Made by a program: the position numbers and the translations under genes. A stretch of DNA of 64,000 bases from Rhodosorus marinus (Eukaryota > Rhodophyta > Stylonematophyceae > Stylonematales > Stylonemataceae), in assembly GCA_029953675.1 (NCBI GenBank), contig JAMWBK010000004.1:2728001-2792000 (forward strand), read 5' to 3'. This document shows, one piece after another, positions 1-11,857 of the stretch; the stretch's first letter is position 1; each line of letters starts with the position of its first letter. Under the pieces are notes generated by a model that was not told where the DNA came from, made no database searches, and saw only the letters and a list, made by a program, of their open reading frames with translations.

Positions 1-2781
1 TTCTGGTGATGAAAGATTGAAATTTATTTATTTATTTTTTGTTTCTTTACAACTGAAGATTGAGAAACATAGCGTTTGACGGAAGTTTCGGAAGAAAAAA
101 AATGTTTGAGAGCTAGCCGATTCCCGAGATGGGAAACCAACCTCAGGGGTTTTTAGGTATTTCGTAAGTGTTTGATGGGAACGACATTGAAGCACGTATT
201 GGCTGCACACAGGGTCTCCTACTCGTTGTGTGGATTTGGTGAGAATGGCAGTCCCTCTGTGTACAATGAACACCCCAACGAAAACCACAATTCGAGCTAT
301 GCCACGGCTCGTCTGATGGTTGATTGAGGCTCTTAATCGCTACTGGTGTGGATTGTTGTCCAAGCATGTCGTGGAATGTGCGCTCTACTTTCGTCCACTC
401 TCGCTTTCCGTCGTTCCCTTTTTCTCTCGCCGTTCGGTGCTACCCGACATAACTCTCGCTGGTAATATTCCTACGTACCGAGCGATGACTATCCGTCGCA
501 TATGAGCCCGGATGTCAGGAAGGATTATCCGAAAGGTTAAAAATAAGAATTACACTTGGCATGTCAACCCCCCCGGCTTGGCTCCAAGCGGCCGTGGCCC
601 ATATAGATTTGGCTAGAAATGTGCAGGGGACGAGCAAATCATCCGCTGGGGGATAAGTTGGACGCCAGCTTGGGATCAGTAACAACGACACAAACTGTTG
701 GTATTCAAGACCCCATCCAGTCCGGTCTACGCAACCATCAGTTTCTAGCACGGTGTGGGCTGACATGAATATTTTTGGCGTCCACAATGGAGCCGTGGAT
801 GATTGTTCCTAAATTTAAGCCGGCGTCTTCCGTTGTTTACATACCCATCAAACTCGCTGATGACCGAGTTTTCGTCTTTCCCGGGGGCAAGGGAGAGCTA
901 GCTAGCTTCCCATTTTATGGTTGTTGTTTGTTGATAGAGAAGAAAATTACGACAGCGGCCGTGGATACACTGTCTCATACTACCGAGTCCATGTTCTCTC
1001 CTCTCAGAACCCGAAAGAACGGGATTCTAGTCCGACATCTTCCTCACGGACGCTCACCGGACACCCCTCCCCCTTCCAAAGTTCCAACCCGCTGAAAGCA
1101 GCCACGGAAAGCAGACATTGAAAGCCATTCCTCACCCACGCCATCACCTTGATGATAAACAAAATGGAGCTACCAAAAATGCTCAATGTTTGTTGGTAAA
1201 ACAGGTAAAGGGGGCGACGAACGAGAAAATCCAACAACTATCCCGCCCCAGGCGCTCTTCCCTGACTAAAAATATCCACACAAGACATACTACAAAACCA
1301 CCACCAAAGTGCCGCGCAGGACAACGCGCGGCACTTGCGATTTCAAGACCGGATGAGTACTGGATGATGATCAAAGGGATCATTTTAATTGACGGTACAA
1401 ACCAAAATCTTTCATCACAAGATGACAGTAATTTCCACACAGATTCTATCATGAAATTTTAAATGCCTTAAAAAATAATGACGAATCTCATTCTGTGATT
1501 GGGCAGCACGAACTCGCCCACAAGAATTCCCTTAATTTTCAAAAAAATTATTAAATTGATCCTACCTACCTTAGTTAAAGAATTCAACAATAACCTTGTC
1601 AACGTGCTCAAACCTCATCGCATTTCGTTTAGTTCCTTTCACTCATATTGAACTTTTTTGGTTGGAAAATATAATCCAGTTTTGTATTTATTTTCAAGGG
1701 TTGGGATCGCCAGGGACCTCCTGGATCGCCCACGCACGAGAGAGGAAAAAAATACTAATAATTGAAGGTGGACTATTTTGTTTTCTTGTGTTTGTTTTCG
1801 TCATCGCTGTGTGAAGAAAAAGAGTGCGAAATATTGCATTTTAGAGGGTTTCTTTTCCTAAAAGGCATCTTCGTCATAGTCGTCGAGTAGTGCAGGAAAT
1901 ATTTGGAAGGTGGAGGAGAACACCGAAACACGTTTGAAACCAATTTTTTTTTTTTTTTGGAACTGAAAAGAAACACACACACACACACATAGACACATTC
2001 CACCCGCGACCCCCGCGGGACCCCCCCTGCGTTTCTTTTATTTCTTCAAGTTCCCGATCAGAAGAAACTCTTTTTGCGTTTTTTTTCCTTAATCTAATTG
2101 TTTTTTTGGGGGGGGGAGGGGTTATCGTTTTAGCGGTTTATGGATGCCTTTTTACCTTTCTCGTGCTGTAGAACTTATGTGTTTTTCTATTTATTTGCCT
2201 TTCCCTGTTTTCTCTATGTATAAACAAGGGTGTCATCACCTTCGGAGTCTGGATTATCTGGAGGTGACATCTCATTTTCCTGATGGCTGGGGAGAGAGGG
2301 CTTGTTCGAACACATCCTTGCTTGGTGTACAAAAGTGATACTCCTCCGCTCTCCTTGCAAGGAAATTCACGACAGCGGGTTATCATGATTGATTTGTAAA
2401 CTGAACAGGAACGAACGAATTTGGAGAGGAAATCCGCGGTTGAATTCAGATGCACCATTTTGTGCCAGTTAAACAGGCTGGGAAGCAAAGCTCTTTCCTT
2501 CGGTGCGGTCGATCCCGTGACCGTAATACTTCCATATGTTTAACTTAATCCGGCCTTCGTTTTTGGCTAACCCACCACCCAACACGGAAGAATCTGTTAA
2601 TGTCAGTTTTTTTTTACTGGAGTCGTCAGTATGGAAGCAGGCTTAAAAATAGAGTGCCCACAGTCACCCATGGCTCATGCCAGGCAGTCACCAGTTCGGC
2701 GGTGGTTCAATGAAAGATGGGGATAAGTTAATTAGCCAGAGGACTGAGCCCAGTTTTTCCGCGCGAGCAGATCATGGTCTA
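1..2781. other. intergenic stretch without recognisable gene
   Basis: I find no reading frame here that resembles a known family or that can be spliced into one. The stretch contains low-complexity pieces: an AC microsatellite near 1974-1988, a long T run near 1946-1958 and a G run near 2107-2120. A GC-rich hairpin lies at 1307-1336. The AT-rich, homopolymer-rich character matches the other spacers of this window. The right end is the 3' flank of the RNase R/II gene on the minus strand. Confidence 0.5.
1307..1336. repeat. 11-bp perfect inverted repeat (hairpin)
   Basis: Arms at 1307-1317 (AAGTGCCGCGC) and 1326-1336 (GCGCGGCACTT) are exact reverse complements with an 8-nt loop. The stem is much more GC-rich than its surroundings. 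No flanking gene explains it; function unknown. Confidence 0.6.
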
Positions 2782-5553
2782 CTACTTGCCCGCGGCGGAA
2801 CTTCCGGTGAGAAATTCCGCTCTTATCTCCTCGCGCTCTGGTTTGACGTCCAGAATTTTCACCTGAACTTGGTCACCGACATTGAGCTCCGACGCTAAAT
2901 CAACCGGGTTCGGCGCCAGGGCGGTGAGCCCTGTTCCCAACAGTGCGAGTAGGGTGTTTTTCTACAAGAACGCAAAAGCAGGGATGAGAAAAGCGACTAA
3001 TTTGCCAATGTACACAAAAACTAAGGCAAAACTCGCTTCCTAACTGTTTCCTACCTTTCGGATGGTGATGATCTTGGCATTCATAAGCGGATGATCAACT
3101 CCCGCGGCTTTCTGATCTGCGACTTGCTCAGCGAGCGATAAATATAAGGCTGACCTCCTATGACTGTCAAGAATCTTTTGCACCTCGCTGTGGCGCTTTT
3201 CGAGATACGTGCATAGCTCCATCATTCTCCTGCGTCGGGCCTGAAACACGTGGAACAGCATGTTCAAGCCACAAATTCCAGATCAGTTCAGCCGTCCTCG
3301 TAAAAAAAGACGGAGCCTCTGCTGATTGCAAGCGGCGTTCTGGGATACTGTCTTACCGGCATCTGGTGCCCTACGAGCACAGTCTTTATCTGTCTTTGAA
3401 TGACCAGATCCACATATCGTCTCATGGGAGCAGTGCCGCACCGAAGCGCGAATAACTCCGCCCCTGACCTCTCCGGCAGGGCACATTTCTTTTTCTTAGC
3501 GAACTTTCGAAGCTGCTCACCGGCCACTGAGAGCAGCTCGTCAACTGCGCGATGTCCAAAACTTCGCTTGAAGTCTCTCACGATGGTTTTCTTTTTGCGC
3601 CCACCATAAACCGTGACACCAGCAATGCGCCGGTCATCATCTGCAGTTTTATTTCATAAGGATTTACATGTCGGTTGCTTGGCACTGCGTTCCGCACGTG
3701 TTCGAAATAGTGTGTGCGGTTACCTTTCCGGCTGGAACCTTCGGACTCACTCCGCTGCTTCATCATAGCTTCGGTTGCGCGACAAAGCACTTTGAGATCG
3801 TCCACCCACTTCTTCGGGTATGTGTCTACATTCTTGTCGCTTGCAATCTCATTGAATTGATCATAGGTGACTCTAATAATAGGCCGTAGAACAGACCTGA
3901 ACACTTTCGTATCGATGATATCTGACAAGAAACCGATGCGATAGACGCTTTAGTACGCGTGGAATATCGCAATGAGTTCGAGGCGCGTTCCTACCTCCAG
4001 TCTCCAAGTCCACATCGAAAGCGACGGAGACGGCCAGTCCGTGGAGGACAGGATTAAAAGAAGAGGCCTCCATAGCCGCAGGGGGTATCATGTGAAAGGG
4101 TCTCTTCGGGAGATACATTGATTCCCCCCTCGCCAACGCAATCCTATCAATATCTCCCTTGGGCTGTACAACCGCGTCAACGTCTGCAACGTGGACGTAG
4201 ACTCGAGTTGTCCTTTCATCAAGAATTTCTGCTGATACGGCGTCATCATAGAATCTAGTGCTGAACTCATCGACACAGTAGATGTCGGTATCCACTCTCT
4301 TCTGGTCTCTCCAGAGAGCCACAGATCCATCTGCGTACCCACGTCTCACGTTGTTCTGTTCTTCCAACACCCGCTTCGCTTCCGCAACGGCAGCGTCAGG
4401 AAAGGTCCAATCTAGTGCGTCCGGCCCACCTCCAGAGACATTTGAGCTGCCATGCAAAGACATGAGCTTGTCAGCTACGGAACTGCCGATTGTCCTCAGC
4501 GTGAAATGCGTGCTCTAAAGCTTACTCCACGCGCTCCTTCAAACGCTCCTCACTCCAGTACCCTACATCCACCAGAGTCGCGGCGGCTCCCTCTGGGGTT
4601 TCTGGATACCCCAGCTCCTTCAGGAGAGTACGTGTTGCCTTGTTTAAAGATGTTTCAGAAGCAGCGCCAATCTATAGGAAACAAAGGTTTTGCATTTAGC
4701 AGCGACTAAATTCCAATCGTCAGCTTTGTCCTTCTATCTGACTTCTACTTGCAAGATTTGAAGGGGGCCTACCTCTAGCTTGCTCATCATAGACAGGTGC
4801 GCACGGGTCCATCGAAAGCCCTTCTTCTCCTCGGGTGTCTTGTCTCGCATTGACGCGGCGAGTTTAACAAATTCTGTTCTTGCCCTGGCTTCGGCCACTG
4901 CCTGTGGCACTGCATAGAAACCGTCACCGGCCTTTCCCCTCTTGAACCTGATATGATCGTTTCCTACAAGCATTGCGGCTGCGGCCCTTGCAGCCAATCT
5001 TCTGGGTCCGTTCATAAGGCTTGAGAAAAGATAATCACCAATCTCCCCAGACGTACAAGTCCTCCTCTTGCCAAGAACCTATTACGGGTCAAGTTGAACG
5101 CTCCATAAGTTCATGTCGAAAAGCGCGGTCTCCTAAAAGAGTTGGAATCACATTCAAGATTACCTGCATCTCCTTACACAGAGGCGTAAGGTTAAGAGAC
5201 CTACTTGGAGAATTCTGAATAATATTCCTGGCCTCCTGGACGAAATTCAATAAATCGCCTTCTGATTCCAGCTTGGATTCTTCCTTCCAAACGCTGACAA
5301 TCTCACCGTCTGCCACTTTCTTCATTTTTCCAACGGTCAGATCATTCTCAAGAACGTCAGCAAGAACACCGCCATCACATTCCTCCCGGACAATCCCAAA
5401 TTTCACCTTGCCTTGGCTAAATACTTCCACCACTTTCCCAACAGTCCCGGTCCCAAGCCCCATGACAGGAATTCGCGTGCTGCATTGTGCCGACGTCGAG
5501 TTTCCTCGCCGGCTCCCAACAGTCAAACTTCCCCTCCCAAAAACGAACCCCAT
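2782..5553 (-). CDS. RNR1: RNase R/II family exoribonuclease, plastid RNR1 type
   Basis: 3'-5' exoribonuclease of the RNB family, expected to trim and degrade plastid (or mitochondrial) RNA. Eight exons: 5553-5164, 5078-4773, 4671-4526, 4446-3995, 3921-3724, 3640-3357, 3240-3055, 2961-2782; together 713 codons plus stop, all phases consistent. The N-terminus (MGFVFGRG...) looks like a transit peptide. The RNB core begins in exon 4 and shows the conserved VHVADVDAVV, the YLPKRPFHMIP segment and, in exon 6, the APMRRYVDL box that matches TSP(I/L)RRYxDL. Exon 8 ends in a short S1-like strand pattern (GDQVQVKILDVKPERE). The metal-binding loop reads VDEFSTRFYDDA; where E. coli RNase II has Asp207, and cyanobacterial and plant enzymes usually Glu, this protein has Phe. 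The part between the RNB centre and the RRY box is shorter than usual. Family assignment is firm, substrate is inferred. Confidence 0.87.
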
Positions 5554-6211
5554 TACCCCTTCCTCTTTAGAATACTCATCAATTTACGTAGCTCCTCTGT
5601 TCTACGTTGACAGAATTACTTGTCTTCTCCCACACTCTCCACTCCCTCCTTCCTCTCCCTTCCCGACCGTAGCGAATGCCTTCGGATCACATTAATATCT
5701 CATCCGTCTCATTCGCCGCGCTGCGGATGGCGTTTCACATCCGGTCGTAAAACTCTGACCCTCTACAAAATCCCTACCCCGCCAAATATTTCGATTCTTC
5801 AAAATGAACATAGACAAAATTATTAGCGTCCTTCAATACTCCGCCGCAATGTAAATGGCCTTTGATCAGTTCGTACATAAATATTCGAAATAAATATCAG
5901 GCCATTTTGGTTCATTTCTGAAGCCCGAAGAACTTCCGACAGGCCGTAGCCGCGTTGTCCCAGACTGTCCCATCCGGTTGGGACAGGTGAGGAGGGGTTC
6001 GGAAGCAGGCAAATGCTTTGCAAAACGACGAAGCGATGCGCTGTTTTCTTAGCTGCGGGCGGACATGGTGATCTGTAAGCATAATAGTGTGTAGTGTTTA
6101 TGTTCTTTGGACTCCCCGTAGCAGGTCAAAGTCATGGCATTGAGCAGCGGGAGCAAGAATATTCGCGAATACGGTTTTCTCTGTGCAGATGGAAATGCTT
6201 TTGCTCCTTCC
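5554..6211. other. spacer between RNR1 and the golgin gene
   Basis: This holds the 5' flank of the RNase gene and the 3' flank of the golgin gene, both on the minus strand. I see no additional coding sequence. The open frame that begins near 6094 on the plus strand runs antisense through the golgin 3' exons and is a shadow. Confidence 0.6.
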
Positions 6212-9200
6212 CTAGTGCATTGAATTCTGTTCTTCTTCAGCCGTTACACGGTTCGCATCGGTTGCGATATCTTCTTCCGTCTCTCTCATCAAGAATTCTA
6301 CCCACTTTTCTGATACCGAGTCCTTCGACGTGTCGTCTCCGAGGATGGAGGTCAACAATCCTCTCCGTGCTAGACCAACCTTTGCCTACGACGTATGGTG
6401 AACAGCAATATCAGGGGCCCTGCGTATTTTTTCGACAAGCTAGTGATGGAGCATACCATATCCTCCTCAGAGAACAAGAGCGTCTTGGCGATGATCTCAA
6501 GAACCTCTCGTTTAGCTCGCGTTCCGCTCTCAAAATAGCGTACAATGAGTTCTCTCACAACGCTTGTTTCTACCGAGTTCGCATTTGCTCCCTACGACGT
6601 GCGAAACAGTTCCATGCTCAGAGGATTCAGCATTGCTCTTGTGTATTTTCGAGGAACGTTGTTATCTGAAGCCTACCGGAGGCGGCTCTTCACACAGAAT
6701 ACGCGCCATCTCCTCCTTCTGCGCGAGATTGGTTTCCTTAAACATCTCCAGGCTTATGTTTAGAGAATTGATCATCTCATCCTTCTCGGAAAGAAGCTTC
6801 TTGTCCGCACCCAACTTAACGAAACGAACAAGCTCGTTGTTCAGGCGCAGAGTCACTGACATTTCGAGTGCGTGTTGACAACTTACGTTCTGTTGCAGCT
6901 CTTTCAGTTCCCTTTGAAGTTGTTCCTTGTTCTCCACCGTGAGGTTAAGTTCACGTTTCAGCATACTTAATGATGATTGAATCTCGGAGTCCTGGGATTC
7001 TTGGAAGTCCTCCAAGACTCCTTGCAAGTTGACCACCGTCTGTTGAGATAGTTGAAGCTGATGCGAGAAGAGCATTGGTCAGGGCAAAGTACATGAACCA
7101 TTGTTCCCCTCCGACTCTGTTTAGCTACCTCGTTGTCCTTTCTTTTCACTTTTCGCTCCAGGTTCTCGATTTTAGCTGCCGATGTCTTCGCCGCCATTTC
7201 AAGCTCCTCTATTCTCTTGTGTTTTTGCTCGTCGTCCTCGCGAATTGATTTCTGAAGAGCTTGCTGATCAGAAACCAGCTGCTTCTCTTGTGCTTGCAAA
7301 CTCTCCTGCAGAGAAGCGACAATCTGCTCTGACTCTTCCCGAGCATTCCTTTCTAAACTTAGCTCCCTTTCCAAACTCTCTTTCTCTTTTTGCAGCATAT
7401 GATTCAAACCCTTAGAAGACGCTTCTGACTTCCTCCTTGCCGACTCGGCCTGGACCAGTGCCCTTTTCAGCTCATCACATTCTGGAGCAACCATGTGCAT
7501 GATCAACGAAGGGTTAGCGAGGGAAAAGCATGTCCAGTCCTGCGATCGACAAAACAAAAACCAGCTCACCATCTCTTGTATTCTTCAGGGCAGTCTCTAC
7601 CAGTCGAAGTCTCCTCCTCTTCTCGTCGAGTTCTTCCGTCTGGTTTTCAAGGGCGGCCTGCGCTGCGTTGCTTTTCATACTAAGACTTGCCAGCTGAGCT
7701 TCAAGTTCCTTGTCCGACAATTGGGAGCCTTCCAGAGCAACGCGATCAGTAGGAGCTGACCACATTGGAGCATACGCTTCTCACATACCTGCATCAGCGT
7801 CTCCCGTCTTCACGTTTGCAGATTGATTCCTCAATTCATCCCGTAGAACTTGAATCTCGTCTGTCAACTCGCAAATCGTAGAATCTTTGATCTGAAGAAG
7901 AGACGACAATTCGTTGTCGGAAGTCATCCCGGGCGTGTGCTTTTTCAGAGTTTCGTTTTCTTGCTCTAGATTCTGCAGTCGCAAGCGCAATTCCTCCATC
8001 GGGTGCGATACATTTTCAAGCTTCTCCCTCAGTTCGTTGCATTGTTCCTCGATTGCAGCCCGCTTTTCTACATTCCGTACAAGCTCCTTGGATGGCAATT
8101 AAAATCAAAAAATTACCGAGCAGGGCTGTCAGAGCACAGACGCAGCGCAGTGGAATCGATGACACGCACATTTCTCAGGGTAGATACTTCTCCCGCCGAG
8201 TCTTTGAGGGTTTCGTTTTCTCTTCTCAGCGCTTCTTGTACCCTGACCAAGGCTTCGTAGTCGGCAGCTTGAGAACTAAGTTTATTTAAGGAGTTCTCAA
8301 GCTTGCTTTCTAGTATTTTTCTTTGCTCTTCGGCTTCGCGTACTAGGTCATCGTTTCTGGCTTGCTGCTCTTGCACCTGCTTAAGTTGCAAGCTTTCCTC
8401 TTGTCGAACCTGAGCATTTTCTGCCTCGTATGTCCTGCTCATAACCGAAATTTCTTGACGCAGCTCTCTCTAAGCGACGAAAAAGATAATGAAATGCGGC
8501 GCCCACATAGCTTCAGTCCCACGAGACAGCACAATCGACATACCATGCTTCGTCGGCGGTAAAGCCTCAAGCCGCGGCGGGATAATAGAAACGGCAGCTC
8601 AGTACCTTTTCATGCTCTGTAGTCTGTAGCCTCCCTTCGAGCTCCGCCATATTCTTTTCAAGTGAAGCCAGTGTCTGTTTAAGTTCCATAACCTCGCTCA
8701 CCTACAGTAAATGGTGAATCAACGTGTTAGGTTGCAACTGCAAACATGTCATCTTCCGAAAGTGCGCATGATACGTACTGAGTTCCCTAGAGGTTTCAAA
8801 GAGGAAAAGTTGAAACTCTTAGTCAAGCGTACGTATTACAAAGACGGTCTCGAGGACTTCTATGTGGCCAACCTTCAAGATTCGAATGGAGTGCGCTTAA
8901 GATTAGTTCCATACTGTCGGTTGTACTAGAGTTGCGATCGCGTGTTACACCCAATGCCATACCCATTTGGGACAACCACGGATCCAAGGCCTGGATTTGA
9001 GTGAGAGGAAAATTTTCAGATCAGGGAATTGGAAGCGATTCTATGACTCTTCAGAAACTTGGTGTATGGGCAGCACTGGGAACTAGTTTACAACCGTAAG
9101 GTTTGGGTTAAGCGACCGCCACTGAGCTACAACGGTCCGTACTAGAAAGGATAGTACTTCCAGGATGTTGACACAATTTTCTTACCAGAGGTTCCTCTTT

Positions 9201-9962
9201 CATGTCTGAAGATGCCTCCAGCAGGGCACTCAATCGATCGTCCAACCTAATGAAGTGCATTTCCGACGTGTTAGAAGTGTCCAACTTGTTGTGGTCCAAT
9301 GCCGCCGGACCAACTTACGATGTCCGGCCATCGGTTGCGGGAACTGCGGATAGTTTGTTGTTAATTGTGGTTAGTTCTTCTTCTGCTCTAAGCGCCCGTG
9401 CCTCGAGCTCCTGTACCTCCTGGGAGTTTGGTTCAGTAGAACCTCTACACGGGAGTAATGTTTTTCGTTGAGGTCGAGTTGACGTGGCTATTTCAGTTGA
9501 GGCAGAATCATACCCGAGAGGGTTCTTGTCCAAGCCCTTGTACACCTGGGCAAGCTGATCAGCTAGGTCAGCTTTGTCTGCCTCCATTTCTACTAGTTTC
9601 CGCTGCAGAGAGTCCTTCTCCCCGCGATGCCAGTTGAGTTCGGCTTCAAGAGCTTCTCTTAGCTCAGATTCTTTGCGCAACTCTTCCTGAAATATTTGCA
9701 CGTTCTCATCCATCGCTCTTTTCTCATACTCGATCTCAGCTCGGCCTTCCTCCAACTGCTCAATCGCCTTCTTCGCATCTCGAAGTTGCTCCTCTCGTTC
9801 AGCAGACTCGCCATGAACAAAGCCATACTCTTCTCCTCCAAATCCCTCATCATCCTCTTGAGCCTCGCGGAGGACATCACCGGCTTGACTGGCAATCTTC
9901 GTTGCGTTCTCCGAGACCTGATTCAGGCCAGCTTCAGCCGTCTCCCTCAGCTTACTCCACAT
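6212..9962 (-). CDS. golgin-type coiled-coil protein with GRIP-related (GRAB-like) C-terminus
   Basis: Long coiled coil expected to tether vesicles at the Golgi. Exons: 9962-9319, 9246-9186, 8701-8606, 8469-8170, 8086-7789, 7755-7570, 7481-7129, 7057-6887, 6814-6677, 6591-6457, 6379-6212; 849 residues. It starts MWSKLRETAEAGLNQ, resembling the MW start of plant golgin candidates GC3/GDAP1 and GC4. The middle is almost all heptad-like, rich in Glu, Leu, Lys and Gln. The end carries RELIVRYFESGTRAKREVL, then LLFSEEDM and EKWVEFLMRE, the pattern of a GRIP-related ARF-binding domain. Intron 2 is about 484 nt instead of 70-90 and holds a retroelement-like piece. The 72-nt segment 6886-6815 has strong splice sites, is in frame and lacks stops; I treat it as an intron, but retained it would add 24 residues. 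Golgi role is inferred from the family. Confidence 0.8.
8711..9145 (+). mobile_element. decayed retroelement fragment inside golgin intron 2
   Basis: The intron between golgin exons 2 and 3 (9185-8702) is five to six times longer than its neighbours. On the opposite strand it has an open frame at 8711-8929 (RTEFPRGFKEEKLKLLVKR...) and, at 9077-9145, a peptide WELVYNRKVWVKRPPLSYNG that resembles the stretch after the integrase in Ty3/gypsy-type Pol proteins (VWV-R-PPLS-GPY). Several stops break the frames. The excess length is seen directly; the retroelement origin is an inference from one short motif. Confidence 0.35.
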
Positions 9963-10899
9963 CTCGCTATCCTATCCTCCACCTCCAAAATCTTCTCTCC
10001 TTAATCTAAAAATTTCGACCAAAAATGAACAACTCCAACGCTGAAAAACTCCGAAACCTAACTCAGAACACCTGAAATACACCAAACCAACCCATTCTAA
10101 CCACCCCATTCATTCCCATCGTGAGCTAGTTCATAACCACCAGGATGGTCCATCCCTTCATTACTTAACATCTTACCTTTCTACCTACTTAATCCGTCTT
10201 CGCCACCTTTCAACATCTCTTAGAATCGACTTCTAAGAGTTCAAAATTACCAAGTCCGCACCAACTTGAAAAATGGAAACCGCTGGGGTTGATCTTCCTT
10301 AAGCTAATTTCTCGATGAAGTCGGCACCATGGGACATCAGCTTTTGGTGCGCGGTCGGGACAAGGCGTGTTACAAATGGTTGAAAAGTTCTTCGCTGGGA
10401 ATAGACAGGAAGGAACTGGACCTGAGTGAGTCTGTTAGAGACTTCTGACCTTTATGATGCAAAATCTACGGTGTCGGAGGAGTTCGCGAGCTGGGACACG
10501 AGTGCAATGCCAACTTATGTTTGGAAGGTTGAAATCGGCTGTTTTGGATTCCAACTGAACGAGACTGGTTGAATCTGGTGGAGCAGTTTAACAAAAGTTT
10601 TTTGAGAAAACAGGGGAAGTTTGAAATCCTCTTGCTTCAGATAGTGCAGGACAAATATGGACCCTGGTTGCCTAAACGAGAAACAGCGTACTTTGAATCG
10701 ACCTCGGGGATCAGTAAGCAGATCCGTCAACATGGATAGAGGTGTAACTGTCCACCTTTTATGAATCTTAGAACAACGACGTTGACCTAGAGCTCGATGA
10801 AACCACTCTAGAAGGTCTCCAGTGACAAAGACCGCAGGGATGAAACCCGCTGAGTCTATGCCAAAGGCAGTATCTCAGACGCAGGGATATCACACGCTA
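9963..10899. other. spacer without recognisable gene
   Basis: Upstream flank of the golgin gene followed by sequence with short broken frames only. Part of it may belong to the retroelement remnant that becomes recognisable after about 10900, because frames such as that at 10340-10440 stay open for only 30 or so codons. Nothing here can be assigned. Confidence 0.4.
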
Positions 10900-11520
10900 T
10901 CTCAATCAAATCCGAAGCACGAGTTCCAGTACCTTCCTAACTGATTCTTGCCACTGCATCGGTTCCCAGGGACATGGACACTGCACACAACATGGTCCGG
11001 GATGCTCTGGCCACACAGCTCAGAAAATGAAGACTAGAGTTGACCCTCGAACCGATCGGACACTGCCCAGGCAGCCACCTTCGCCCAGATATTCTAGCTC
11101 GACACCTTCGGACTGGGAAGCTGTACGTGATCGACGTGAAGGTGACCTCGCCTTTGCAAAAGATCTGCCACATAAGGCGTCCTGGGAGACAGGGTACGCC
11201 GCACACAAGGCAGAGAAGTTGAAAGAGTCGAAATACGGGGAGCGAACGGAGCTCACAATGACGACATCTTCGTGCCCTTCTGCGTGGAGACGTTCGGGAG
11301 GATGGGGAAGCAAGCGGCTCAGTTTTTGCAAGATGTAACTCTGCACCTACAGCACCCATCAACACAAGTCAGCGCAGCACGAGCGACGCTCAACCGGTCT
11401 CTGCGGAAAGGGAATGCACTACTTGCCACCCGGGCTCGCCGAGATGACGAAGGGAACTATGAGATGGTCTCTCTAGTAGAAAGTACCCACACAACCCATG
11501 AACGGTTTTTTAACGCATAG
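10900..11520 (+). mobile_element. remnant of a non-LTR-type retroelement 3' end
   Basis: Three overlapping plus-strand frames read as successive parts of one protein that has been broken by frameshifts. The first (near 11074-11160) contains RPDILARHLRTGKLYVIDVK, which has the PD and D-x-K residues of a restriction-like PD-(D/E)XK endonuclease. The second (near 11190-11240) has a basic AAHKAEKLKESKYGER stretch. The third (11272-11520) has FCVETFGRMGKQAAQFL. This order resembles the C-terminal end of reverse-transcriptase proteins with a restriction-like endonuclease, as in R2-like elements. No intact reverse transcriptase is present, so this is a dead fragment. Confidence 0.45.
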
Positions 11521-11857
11521 ATAGATTCCTTATTCCCTCTTGACGCGCTCCACTAGGGAGCTCTTTAGTAAAGCGTTCACGGGTAGATAGTGCAGCTTCA
11601 CGCTCTCGGCTGCGATAGAGCCAAAGCTTCGAGCTCTTTCATATGAGGACTAGTGGACTTGGGACAGTTATATCTTTATCGTTGAAAAAGTTGCCCATCC
11701 CATTTTGAATTCTCCTTATTTAACACGTCGTGAGTCCAGACTTAAGTCCCCCAGTGCTCTCCTTGGTCGTCGACGATTCTCGATCCTACGCGATTTATGC
11801 TATTCGCTTGCTCTGTGCAAGGGGCTGCCTTCAACCATCCCTCCTATCAGACTCGCG

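Noticed and set aside
515-787. 90-codon minus-strand frame with an ordered-looking sequence
   Set aside because: No recognisable motif and no splice-consistent continuation.
4495-4525. Very short (31-nt) intron in the RNase gene
   Set aside because: A downstream acceptor gives a 79-nt intron with correct phase, in line with all other introns.
6094-6669. 191-codon open frame on the plus strand
   Set aside because: It runs antisense through the three 3' exons of the golgin gene, whose spliced product matches a known C-terminal domain.
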